From contig OZ244815.1 of the NCBI GenBank assembly GCA_965220235.1, forward strand, positions 2,976,001 to 3,040,000: DNA of 64,000 nt, written 5' to 3'. Under the pieces are notes generated by a model. The model was not told the DNA's origin, did no database searches, and saw nothing but the letters and a program-made list of their open reading frames with translations. The stretch is from Bin55 sp965220235. Its GTDB lineage: Bacteria > Pseudomonadota > Gammaproteobacteria > Pseudomonadales > Azotimanducaceae. This document shows, one piece after another, positions 19,211 to 27,814 of this stretch (within the stretch, counting starts at the first letter, position 1; each line of letters opens with the position of its first letter). Both the position numbers and the translations under genes were made by a program.

Positions 19211-21823
19211 CTACCGCGAAGCCAGCTTTTCGAGGTTTCTGTTAAGCCGATCTTCTGCATATCTAAGATCCGCACGAACGACGTTCAACCAGCGAGCATC
19301 TTGAGCAAAATCTCGCGTATGCTCTATAAGTGATTCGTCCACAGCGGCTTTGGATGGACCACCACTGACGTCTCGAATAGAAACGAAATGTACTGGATCG
19401 ATCGCGTTCCGAATCGCCTCGACCTCGACAGGGAGAGAGTCGCCTACAACACCCTCATAGATTCGCTCTAGATCCTGATTCGATGCGTCGGCTAAGAGCT
19501 GATCCGTAGTTCGGGCATGTTCGACGATTTGTTTTGCGTACTCGTGTGCCGTTCGAAATGGGACACGTGCTTCACGATAAAGCGTCTCAGCAATTTCAGT
19601 TGAAGTCGAGAATCCTTTCCGCAACTCTGCCTTGGCGATATCGCCATCTACATGAATGTGCTCAAGTAGAGAAGCAAATCGTCGATGGACAGCTTCCGCT
19701 AGCTCCATGGTTTCTATCAAAGGTGTAACCGTTCGATAGTCATGCATACCGGTGTCAACGTTGTGATTCATCAATTGCAGTGCATTCGTAGCCCCTAGAA
19801 CCTGTGCCACAAGTGTGCGAATCCGATCGAGTTCGCGGGGATTGCGTTTCTGCGGCATGATGCTGCTTCCGCTAGTCAGCTCGTCGCTCAGGTAAATCCA
19901 TGGACGCGGATTACGTTGTTGCGCATGCACATTAGCTAGGAATTTAGAAATCGTTGCGACACTTTGGGTCATTACCGCGGCAATTTCGAGCTTGTAGTCG
20001 GAGGTCGATAAGAAATTCGCGTCGTATGTGTTTAAAACGAAGCCACTGAAACCGAGCCACTCTGCTAGTCGTTCTCTGTCCAGATGAAAACTTGAGCCCG
20101 AACCCGCAGCGACACCCAATTGACTGAGATCCAGCCGACCAATTGCGTTTTGCAAGCGCTTGGTGTCCCTCGACAATGCAGCATCAAACGCGAGTAGTAA
20201 ATGCGCGTACGTTGTTGGTTGCGACGGGACGCCATGAGTGTACGCTGGAATCACCACATCGTTATATCGCGTCGCTGTGTTGAGTAAAGCCTCTCGTGCC
20301 GTAATAAGCGATGCGTAGTAATCCAGAACCTCGATTCGAACAAGCATGCGCCGAGCGATGCCGTGTAAGTCTTGCCGGGACCGACCAATATGCACATTCG
20401 ACGCTTCCGGACCCAACCTTTCGATCAACGCTTCCTCAAGCGCGAGATAGTTTTGCCCTGTCGGCCAGCCATTTTCTTCGGCTGCCATCTTGTATGCGAG
20501 CTGCTCTGCCGCGTATCTTTCCGCTAAATCCGGATCAATTAATCCCTGCCTATCCAATACAAGCAATGACGCACCGTTAGCGTTTACCATGAGACAAAAC
20601 AACGTATTGCAGTAATTTGACCGATCGGATGATTGACTCGCGACCAGTTCACCGTAAATCGATGCCATTCCAAGTGCGAATTCCGCGGCCGTACGTCTCA
20701 AATCTCCCGTATCTGTTTCGTCGCCTACTTCGTATGTGATTGATGGGATAGCGTAGGTTTTAAAAAAGTACCCTTTCGCCGTACCTTGATCTGTCAACGG
20801 TCGTGGGGCATGTTCAGGTAATCGTGCGTAACCTCGGTTTTTCACGAAATCCAACCAATTCGACGCGAAGTTTGCTGGGACGGTTTCGTCCTCCGGCATT
20901 TGGGTGTAGAGCACATCGCGTCTCGTCGAGTGGAAATCGATGTGAAGGACGATTTCTTTTCCCAAGTTACGCAGATTTGCCAGATAGCGAATTACCGATT
21001 GAGTTTCAGGCTGAGCTTGTGCGAACCAATCACGATTCAGATCGGTGCCGCGTAAGTTATGACGCCAGTACCCTTCTTGGACGCCATCTGGATTAAGTAA
21101 CGGCACGAAAACAATCATGTGATTTCGGAAAAACTCAAGCACATGTCTGTTGTGGTCGTCGTGCGCACCTACGTTTAGCTCGAGCAGCTTCTCAGCAAAC
21201 GCCATGAAAGCGATTGACCCTGACACTTCAGGGGGGTGTTGTCGACCCAAAAGAACGACGACACGCGATGCATCAGGATTGAGAACAATCGCTTCGATCG
21301 GTCGTTTCGCTACCGAATACCCAAGCGTTTTGCGTTCCAAGAACGGATAGATCTCAGCAAGTTTTGAGAGCCAAGCACCGTACATCACTTCATCGATGAT
21401 CGGTTGAGCAGACACGTAAACAATCCGCTTTCCAGTAGGTACAGCGAAACTAGCATCTGACCCATCTTCACTTTCCACCACTTGCTGATCGAGCCGCACC
21501 CAATTCAGTCTGTCGAAACTAAACTTCGGTGGGTATCGATGCGAGGTGTTGCTGTAACGCAAAATGACGTTCACTACCGCGTCAACATCACTCAATCGTT
21601 CAACTGCAAACCCATACCAGGGACTCGGATTAATGGGTTCGTCTTCTGGAGTGATCGAAAGCACGAACGAGTTCTCATCGAGAACTTCACACGTCTCGAA
21701 ATTCGCCGTTGGGTGATTTTTCGTGATGTGAGCAACGCTCGACGCACAACTCGATCTGACTTCCGCGAGAGCTGAATTGCAGAAGAACGCCGCAGTCATT
21801 AGAAGAAATCCGCAACAGCGCAT
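19211..21823 (-). CDS. Secreted bifunctional protein: M14 zinc carboxypeptidase fused to an argininosuccinate-lyase-like domain
   Basis: 870 residues from the ATG at 21823, preceded by GGGG and encoding a signal peptide (1-20, ending SALA). Residues about 26-160 form an M14-associated N-domain (INPSPWYGFAVE). Residues about 165-400 are an M14 peptidase with zinc ligands H196 and E199 (RQHPPEVSG) and H298 (IDFHST), substrate Arg in LNRDW (R264) and catalytic E365 (YEVGD). Residues about 410-870 are an aspartase/fumarase-superfamily lyase with HIGRSRQD (478-485), a catalytic His in YTHGVPSQP (530) and GSSIMPQKRNP (652-662). The ArgH signature YNRDNQEDK is replaced by TGMHDYRTV, so the substrate is probably not plain argininosuccinate. 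Both active sites look intact. The TonB receptor lies 123 bp downstream. Confidence 0.93.
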   Translation of the reverse strand: MRCCGFLLMTAAFFCNSALAEVRSSCASSVAHITKNHPTANFETCEVLDENSFVLSITPEDEPINPSPWYGFAVERLSDVDAVVNVILRYSNTSHRYPPKFSFDRLNWVRLDQQVVESEDGSDASFAVPTGKRIVYVSAQPIIDEVMYGAWLSKLAEIYPFLERKTLGYSVAKRPIEAIVLNPDASRVVVLLGRQHPPEVSGSIAFMAFAEKLLELNVGAHDDHNRHVLEFFRNHMIVFVPLLNPDGVQEGYWRHNLRGTDLNRDWFAQAQPETQSVIRYLANLRNLGKEIVLHIDFHSTRRDVLYTQMPEDETVPANFASNWLDFVKNRGYARLPEHAPRPLTDQGTAKGYFFKTYAIPSITYEVGDETDTGDLRRTAAEFALGMASIYGELVASQSSDRSNYCNTLFCLMVNANGASLLVLDRQGLIDPDLAERYAAEQLAYKMAAEENGWPTGQNYLALEEALIERLGPEASNVHIGRSRQDLHGIARRMLVRIEVLDYYASLITAREALLNTATRYNDVVIPAYTHGVPSQPTTYAHLLLAFDAALSRDTKRLQNAIGRLDLSQLGVAAGSGSSFHLDRERLAEWLGFSGFVLNTYDANFLSTSDYKLEIAAVMTQSVATISKFLANVHAQQRNPRPWIYLSDELTSGSSIMPQKRNPRELDRIRTLVAQVLGATNALQLMNHNVDTGMHDYRTVTPLIETMELAEAVHRRFASLLEHIHVDGDIAKAELRKGFSTSTEIAETLYREARVPFRTAHEYAKQIVEHARTTDQLLADASNQDLERIYEGVVGDSLPVEVEAIRNAIDPVHFVSIRDVSGGPSKAAVDESLIEHTRDFAQDARWLNVVRADLRYAEDRLNRNLEKLASR

Positions 21824-21924
21824 TTGTACAACCCCATTAACGAACGCGGCAATTGTGCATGCAGCCAGTTCCGCACACACGCTTATGATTCCGCGTTTCT
21901 TGAATTGTCTCTCAACACTTCGCC

Positions 21925-22539
21925 TTGTCATTTCACAGTATTGAGACGATTTCGCGTCGAGTAAGCGAACACGAACCAGAGCTAGTAACGCCGACGCGTC
22001 GGACTAGACAAGCCGCTGTCGCTGTAGTACTCCATCAACCGCGCGATCAAACAGAAGTGTTGTTTATTAAGCGCGCAACGGTACCAGGGGATCCATGGTC
22101 TGGCCATATGGCATTCCCAGGTGGTCATAAAGACGATGGCGATATCGACCTCGTCGACGCCGCAGTTAGAGAGACTGCGGAAGAAATCGGACTAGATCTA
22201 AGTGACTCCCGTTTCATCGGACCACTATCACACCAACGTGCTGCGCCGCGAGGCAGAACTATCGATATGTTGGTAGCACCATACGTTTTTGTAGTCGATT
22301 CGATCCCCAACCTAACTTTGAATCACGAAGTCGACGAAGTAGTGTGGGGATCTTTTAACGACATGTTCAAGGGGCACACGCACGAAATCGAGTTCCGTGC
22401 AGTCGCCGACGCTCAAATTCCTTTCAATGGCTACCGAGTTGAGCAACGTCACTTTGTCTGGGGATTGACCTACAGGACCCTCCAGACACTATTTAGCGCT
22501 GTCGATCCAACGTACAGCGAACCCAAAGAGCCGAGCTAA
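21925..22539 (+). CDS. Nudix hydrolase, CoA-pyrophosphatase-like (NudL family)
   Basis: 204 residues. The segment VLFIKRATVPGDPWSGHMAFPGGHKDD resembles the CoA-diphosphatase signature preceding the Nudix box, and VRETAEEIGL supplies the metal-binding Glu residues. NudL-type enzymes hydrolyse the pyrophosphate of CoA and derivatives; acceptance of other nucleoside diphosphates cannot be excluded. The only upstream start in frame is TTG at 21925, without a clear Shine-Dalgarno. Divergent from the carboxypeptidase-lyase gene across about 100 bp. Confidence 0.85.
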   Translation: MSFHSIETISRRVSEHEPELVTPTRRTRQAAVAVVLHQPRDQTEVLFIKRATVPGDPWSGHMAFPGGHKDDGDIDLVDAAVRETAEEIGLDLSDSRFIGPLSHQRAAPRGRTIDMLVAPYVFVVDSIPNLTLNHEVDEVVWGSFNDMFKGHTHEIEFRAVADAQIPFNGYRVEQRHFVWGLTYRTLQTLFSAVDPTYSEPKEPS

Positions 22540-22551
22540 GAATTAGCCTAG

Positions 22552-23013
22552 TCAATCCTGTCTGGACTTAAGTTGCTCAGCCTTTTTGAGCAGGTGTTTC
22601 TTGATCCGCATTGGATCAAAATCTAGCTGCGCTTGAGCCATTCCGGTGTTGAAGATCTCTTCGTAACGTTGTATTAACCCTTCCTCAAACAGGAAATGTG
22701 CCATCCCATCAAATGTCACACGCTTTCCTCGCGCTTCCGACATAGTTGATTCGTAACTAAACAAATAAGTCGCATAGCCTTGCTTTCCATCGCTCAGCAG
22801 ATTGGACATCTCCCAACGAAATCCTTTTGCGTGTCCCCAAAAATGATCCCGCAACATTACAGCGATGGCCTCACGTCCGATGAATTCGCCATAAAACTCA
22901 TCGCTATACACCCCGTTTTCTGCGAACAACGCCGCCAATGCTGTACCGTCATTACTCTCAACAGCATTTGTGAATTTGTGGATGACATCTTTGAACTGAT
23001 CGAGACGCTTCAC
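22552..23013 (-). CDS. NTF2/SnoaL-like protein
   Basis: 153 residues with an NTF2-like fold pattern: an N-terminal helix (FKDVIHKFTNAVESNDGTALAALFAENGVYSDEFYGEFIGREAIAVML is the typical opening) and later strands ending in GLIQRYEEIFNTG. Members include ketosteroid-isomerase-like and polyketide-cyclase-like enzymes, but catalytic residues are not diagnostic here. The start is GTG with AGGA 6 nt upstream. It converges on the Nudix gene and is divergent from the MFS gene. Confidence 0.75.
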   Translation of the reverse strand: MKRLDQFKDVIHKFTNAVESNDGTALAALFAENGVYSDEFYGEFIGREAIAVMLRDHFWGHAKGFRWEMSNLLSDGKQGYATYLFSYESTMSEARGKRVTFDGMAHFLFEEGLIQRYEEIFNTGMAQAQLDFDPMRIKKHLLKKAEQLKSRQD

Positions 23014-23138
23014 GTTTAATCCTGCTCTTCGTTCCTAAAACCACCTTTTTCAACGAACATTTTCACCTAACTAGCTTTGATTTTCCAACAGACTCGAATC
23101 GCCAATATCCTAGTTCAGCTAGTCCATAAACTGTAAAG

Positions 23139-24479
23139 ATGACCTTTTTCGCCAGCAAGCTCGTTGAACGTTATCCCGCATTAAGCCAACGCGAGTACGT
23201 CAAGTATTTCTTGGCTTCGCTCGCGGCAGTCGGTGCAACTCAACTCGTTACGTTCGGTCAACTTTGGCTAGTCTACGAAATCACCGCTTCACCGATCATG
23301 TTGGGATGGCTTGGTGCAGCGGCGGCAATTCCAAATTTGGCTATCACACTGTTCGGTGGCGTGATTTCCGATCGCTACGACAAACGCTGGATCCTCTTGA
23401 TCACATCCGGCGGCAACATGTTGCTCACCGGACTGCTCACGATTCTTGTTGTAACGCATTCGGTCGAGGTATGGCACGTGCTGTTTATCGCAGCACTATC
23501 CTCGATCTTAAACGGTTTCGATTGGCCCACGCGTGTCGCAATCTTCCCTCAGCTCGTGAATCGTGATCAGTACTTGAGTGCAGTCGCTCTTAATTCGTTC
23601 ATTTGGCAAGTGATGCGAATGGCAATCCCAGCGATCGCCGGTTTCTTACTCTACTACACCGATTCCAGCGTCATCTTCGGTCTCGCCACAGCGGGTTATC
23701 TCGCGATGTGTCTAACGATGTACGCCCTTCGAATGCGACCCGCCGTAAGTGCGAGCTCAGAGATCGGCGCAGTCACGCAAATCATTGAGGGCATCAGCTT
23801 CATATTTCGCCATGACATCTTCAAGTACCTGTTAGCTCTCACTTTCATAGGCATGTTCTTTTGCAATTCTCACGTACAGTTGATGCCGATGTTCGCAGAT
23901 CTGAACTTACGGGACGAAGTGGGACTGGGGCTTCTTTTGACCGCTGGCGGAATCGGATCCATCGTTGGTACGATCGTTATCGGTGGGAATCGTCATGAGC
24001 GAAATCTCACGCAACTGATGTTGTGGAGCGGGATCTTAACGGCGATCACTACGGTTGGATTTGCTATTGCTTCCCTGTTTGCGTGGTTCTTCACCGCACT
24101 CGTCTTACAGTTCGTCGCTGCGTTCGTTGCATCAGTATTCCTCATCTCATCAATGACCACCATGCAATTGAGCGTTCCCGATCAGCTTAGAGGTCGCGTC
24201 ATGGGGATACACACGATGTGTTACAGCCTCCTACCACTCGGCGGGTTGTTTTTAGGCAGTCTGACTGAATTCGCGAACGTTCTAACCGCTGTGGTAAGCG
24301 GGTCCACAATTTACCTTATTGCGCTCGTTGTTGTTCTCGCCGGGTACGCGAGTATGCGAAATCTCAGCTTCGCGACGCTACGACAGATTCCTTTTGAGAG
24401 TTTAAGGAGCCGACCTCAGTCCGCTGGCGCAAGTGCTTCAACATCGCAGGAAACCCCCGTTCCTCCGAGACCACAATAA
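23139..24479 (+). CDS. Major facilitator superfamily transporter (MFS_3/EntS-like)
   Basis: 446 residues and about 12 predicted membrane segments. The loop 2-3 motif reads GGVISDRYDKRWIL and the second-half equivalent is GRVMGIHTM, and the overall pattern (N-terminal FGQLWLVYEITASPIMLGWLGAAAAIPNLA) fits the EntS/MFS_3 group of exporters. Substrate unknown; drugs or siderophores are family precedents. The last 64 bp overlap the 3' end of msrA on the opposite strand, where it encodes a low-complexity Ser/Ala/Pro tail. Confidence 0.88.
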   Translation: MTFFASKLVERYPALSQREYVKYFLASLAAVGATQLVTFGQLWLVYEITASPIMLGWLGAAAAIPNLAITLFGGVISDRYDKRWILLITSGGNMLLTGLLTILVVTHSVEVWHVLFIAALSSILNGFDWPTRVAIFPQLVNRDQYLSAVALNSFIWQVMRMAIPAIAGFLLYYTDSSVIFGLATAGYLAMCLTMYALRMRPAVSASSEIGAVTQIIEGISFIFRHDIFKYLLALTFIGMFFCNSHVQLMPMFADLNLRDEVGLGLLLTAGGIGSIVGTIVIGGNRHERNLTQLMLWSGILTAITTVGFAIASLFAWFFTALVLQFVAAFVASVFLISSMTTMQLSVPDQLRGRVMGIHTMCYSLLPLGGLFLGSLTEFANVLTAVVSGSTIYLIALVVVLAGYASMRNLSFATLRQIPFESLRSRPQSAGASASTSQETPVPPRPQ

Positions 24480-25069
24480 CCATTAGGGATCTTCGCAAGA
24501 TACTGTTGGTGGTAGTGTTCTGCGTAATAAAACGGTGGTGCGTCCAGCACTTCCGTCGTGATCGCACCGTATCCGGCTTGCATCAGTTTCTTCTCATACC
24601 GCGACTTTGATGCTTCCGCTTCTCGTCGTTGATCTTCGTTAAAGACGTAGAGTGCAGAACGGTATTGGGTGCCGATATCGTTCCCCTGGCGCATACCTTG
24701 TGTGGGGTCATGACTTTCCCAAAACGTACGTAGCAGGTCGCGATAGCTAACCATCTGAGGATCAAAGATCACCAGCACTACTTCTGTGTGCCCGGTTCTG
24801 CCGGAGCAAACTTCTTCATACGTTGGATTAGGGGTATGTCCACCGGCATAACCCACAGCCGTCGTGTAGACCCCGTCGAGTTGCCAAAATGCTCTTTCAG
24901 CACCCCAAAAACAACCTAATCCAGCAACTAGGCGTTCCATCGCCGCTGGAAAAGGTTCCTTGAGAGGGCGACCGTTTACGAAATGTTGTGGCGGGACTGG
25001 CATCGTCTCAGTGCGTCCGGGTAATGCGTTTTCCACATCGGGCAGTGAGAGTTTGCGAAGTAGATTCAT
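24416..25069 (-). CDS. msrA: Peptide-methionine (S)-S-oxide reductase
   Basis: Repairs methionine-S-sulfoxide in proteins using thioredoxin. The 217-residue protein has the catalytic GCFWG (C53), the core AVGYAGGHTPNPTYEEVCSGRTGHTEVV, the HDPTQGMRQGNDIGTQYRS block and the C-terminal resolving Cys region GYCGLGGTGVSC. The N-terminal 45 residues (NALPGRTETMPVPPQHFVNGRPL) match the longer E. coli-type MsrA. GGCGGA precedes the ATG. Its last 64 bp overlap the MFS gene convergently. Confidence 0.97.
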   Translation of the reverse strand: MNLLRKLSLPDVENALPGRTETMPVPPQHFVNGRPLKEPFPAAMERLVAGLGCFWGAERAFWQLDGVYTTAVGYAGGHTPNPTYEEVCSGRTGHTEVVLVIFDPQMVSYRDLLRTFWESHDPTQGMRQGNDIGTQYRSALYVFNEDQRREAEASKSRYEKKLMQAGYGAITTEVLDAPPFYYAEHYHQQYLAKIPNGYCGLGGTGVSCDVEALAPAD

Positions 25070-25132
25070 AGGTCCGCCTTACCATCCTTTTGAGTCACCA
25101 ACCTATAATTTTAGGCGCGGTAACCAACCTCC

Positions 25133-26752
25133 ATGCGCTTAAAAATACGACTTCTCGCGCTTCTATTAGCAACGTTTATTACCGGATGCGCTAGTCTTTC
25201 TCCGCCCGATCTTGAGCTGCTGACGCAAATCGATGATTTCGACATCGTCCAGCAACGACAAGATGAATTTCTAGCTATGCCGGATGCACTTTCGCGGCTG
25301 AAAGACATGCGTACGTACGCCGAGGAAGTCGCTGTTTTATATGGCACCGAATCCCTACGTCTGGGGCCGTTGGGTTCCGCTCTAATCGCTAAGCACGACG
25401 CGAGTCTCAATGGGCATCTCGTTCTCCGAAAGTTTTACAAATCGCTGGACGAAGACGCCGCTGCGTTTCACTCGACGTGGGTCGAACGAATTAAAAACTA
25501 CGCGTCCTACGGACGCACAGGCTCACTCGCTAAACCACTTCGCGCATTGACGATAGAGGATGCTCACGCATTCATAATCGAACGTGGTGATTCAGTCATC
25601 GGATCGATGTACGGGGAAAACGACGAGTACCCGTTAGTGGCGTATGTATTGGCACGCAAGACGACCGGCGAAATTGAGAAGGTTTATTTCGAGATCAGGT
25701 CATTCGAGAGATGGCGTGATCTGACGCCTGATCCAGGGAATGCCCAACCCGTTGACGTCATTCGCGAGCTCGCACAAATGCAGGACAATTCAGCTCAGGT
25801 CGCGTATGGCATTTACCTGCTCGAGAATGCTGATACCAATCCTGAACAACACGATCAGATCATCGCTACGGGACGTAACTGGCTTCGTACTGCAAGCAAC
25901 GCACCCAACGCCTTGCCGCCTTATTTTCTAGCGAATTACGAGGTATCTCAAAGGGAGAAAGGTGTCTCATGGGATCGCGTGAAAACACGCTATGAGCGTG
26001 CGATTCAGCTTGGATACACCGACGCAGAGGTCAGTCTAGGAAGACTCTATTTACAAGGCGTATATTCCGCGCCGGAACGGCGCACTGGACTCGAGTTGCT
26101 TGAGTCTGCCGCGCGAAAAAACAACGTCGATGCCGCTTCATCGTTAGGTGCGCTGTTGATGAGTCAAGCGCCTGACGATGCGATCGCCTATCTCAAACAA
26201 GCAGCAGAACTCGGCGAGGTTCGACATCGACTTACGTACGTTCGCGTTCTCGTACATCCTCCACACGAGCGTCAACTAAGTACTACCGCATTCGATTGGA
26301 TTGCGCAACTCGCAGACAGTGAAAACCAAGATGCGATGGTGCTTCTCGCAGCGATTCACGCAAAAGGTCTTTTCAACGAGAAAGTGAACATTCGGCAAGC
26401 GCGACGCTGGTACCGTCGCAGTGTCGAGGTAGAGCCGACCGATGGTCAGAATGTCAACGAAGTTGCTTGGGTACTCGCAACAACTCACCTAAAACGACTA
26501 CGCAATCCGACGCTTGCGATTAAATACATGGACAAGCTCATGACGAATAACGCCCAAGCTCGGTTATGGCCAGCGTACATTGACACATGGGCTGCCGCTT
26601 ACGCAGCCGCTGGCGATTTTCGACGCGCCATCGAACTTCAAGAAGAAGCGGTCGCAATAGCTGTAGAAACTGAGAGCGAAGTTAAGCAACTGCTTGAGTT
26701 ACACCTTCGGAATTACCGTGACCGTAAGGCACTGACAGAAAAGGTTCCATGA
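25133..26752 (+). CDS. Sel1/TPR-repeat lipoprotein
   Basis: 539 residues with a lipoprotein signal peptide (MRLKIRLLALLLATFITGC, lipobox ITGC, Cys19). The second half contains Sel1-like repeats (AEVSLGRLYLQGVYSAPERRTGLELLESAARKNN and AMVLLAAIHAKGLFNEKVNIRQARRWYRRSVEVEP are the clearest) and a terminal TPR pair. Lack of Asp at +2 suggests outer-membrane sorting. Sel1 proteins scaffold complexes; no enzyme domain is visible. selU begins directly after its stop codon. Confidence 0.85.
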   Translation: MRLKIRLLALLLATFITGCASLSPPDLELLTQIDDFDIVQQRQDEFLAMPDALSRLKDMRTYAEEVAVLYGTESLRLGPLGSALIAKHDASLNGHLVLRKFYKSLDEDAAAFHSTWVERIKNYASYGRTGSLAKPLRALTIEDAHAFIIERGDSVIGSMYGENDEYPLVAYVLARKTTGEIEKVYFEIRSFERWRDLTPDPGNAQPVDVIRELAQMQDNSAQVAYGIYLLENADTNPEQHDQIIATGRNWLRTASNAPNALPPYFLANYEVSQREKGVSWDRVKTRYERAIQLGYTDAEVSLGRLYLQGVYSAPERRTGLELLESAARKNNVDAASSLGALLMSQAPDDAIAYLKQAAELGEVRHRLTYVRVLVHPPHERQLSTTAFDWIAQLADSENQDAMVLLAAIHAKGLFNEKVNIRQARRWYRRSVEVEPTDGQNVNEVAWVLATTHLKRLRNPTLAIKYMDKLMTNNAQARLWPAYIDTWAAAYAAAGDFRRAIELQEEAVAIAVETESEVKQLLELHLRNYRDRKALTEKVP

Positions 26753-27790
26753 TTGGTTGTAGCAAGAACCGACTACAACACGATTCTCCGAGACAACGTA
26801 CCCGTAATTGACGTTCGTGCTCCCACTGAGTACGAGCGCGGTTGTATTCCGAATTCAACCAACATTCCCATTCTTGACGACAACGAACGCGCGCAGGTTG
26901 GTACCGCGTACAAACAACAAGGGAACGAATCTGCCGTTAAGCTCGGATTTTCCTTAGTTAGCGGCGCCGAAAAGAACCGCCGAGTCAATCTATGGTCTCG
27001 TTTTCTGCGAACCAATCCTAACGCGCTTCTAACGTGCTGGCGCGGAGGGCAACGTTCCGAGATCACACAACGGTGGCTGGGCGAGGTCGGAATAGACGTA
27101 CCTCGCATTGCAGGCGGATTCAAGGCGATACGTCAATGTAGCTTGGGTGTTTTTAGGCAAGTAAACAGTCGACGATGGATCGTAATCGCCGGTTCGACAG
27201 GTGTCGGAAAAACAGAGTTTCTAAATTCCTTTTCAAAGTCCATCGATTTAGAAGCTATCGCGCTCCATCGGGGTTCGGCGTTCGGGCAACTTGAAACGCC
27301 ACAACCTACACCTGTTTCGTTTGAACTTGCTCTCGCGCAACGCCTTCTCCAAACGGAACACTTCAGTTCTTGCCTGATCGAAGACGAGAGTCGTACGATT
27401 GGTCGACTAGCAATACCAAGTCAGCTGTATGAGGCGATGCAGGCGGCTCCGATCATCGTATTGGAAGACTCGATGGAATCTCGGATTCGACTGACGTACG
27501 AGTATTACGTTCGTAACACAAACCCACAGAATTTACTCGATGCGTTACGACGCATTCAGAAGAGACTGGGGCGAGAGCGCTATGCGATCGTCAAGGGTCA
27601 GCTCGAAAAGGCGATAAGAGAAGAGCTCGATTCGAGACACTTCGAGTGGATTGCTAGTCTGTTCAATTGGTATTACGACCCAATGTATGAATACCAACTA
27701 AAACGCAAGCTTGAACGAATCGTCTTTAAAGGTGACGCCACAGCCGTCCGACAGTACTTAATGGACGAATTTCAAATCAAACCCGCGTGA
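26753..27790 (+). CDS. selU: tRNA 2-selenouridine synthase
   Basis: Replaces sulfur by selenium in 2-thiouridine of the wobble base via a geranylated intermediate (SelU/MnmH/YbbB). 345 residues: an N-terminal rhodanese domain (PVIDVRAPTEYERGCIPNSTNIP) with catalytic Cys95 in TCWRGGQRSE, and a C-terminal P-loop domain (GSTGVGKT, 147-154; IEDESRTIG). The TTG start at 26753 immediately follows the stop of the lipoprotein gene and has AAAAGG 9 nt upstream; no ATG fits. selD is not in the window. Confidence 0.94.
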   Translation: MVVARTDYNTILRDNVPVIDVRAPTEYERGCIPNSTNIPILDDNERAQVGTAYKQQGNESAVKLGFSLVSGAEKNRRVNLWSRFLRTNPNALLTCWRGGQRSEITQRWLGEVGIDVPRIAGGFKAIRQCSLGVFRQVNSRRWIVIAGSTGVGKTEFLNSFSKSIDLEAIALHRGSAFGQLETPQPTPVSFELALAQRLLQTEHFSSCLIEDESRTIGRLAIPSQLYEAMQAAPIIVLEDSMESRIRLTYEYYVRNTNPQNLLDALRRIQKRLGRERYAIVKGQLEKAIREELDSRHFEWIASLFNWYYDPMYEYQLKRKLERIVFKGDATAVRQYLMDEFQIKPA

Positions 27791-27814
27791 TCGATTGTTG
27801 CAGGTCAATACCAA

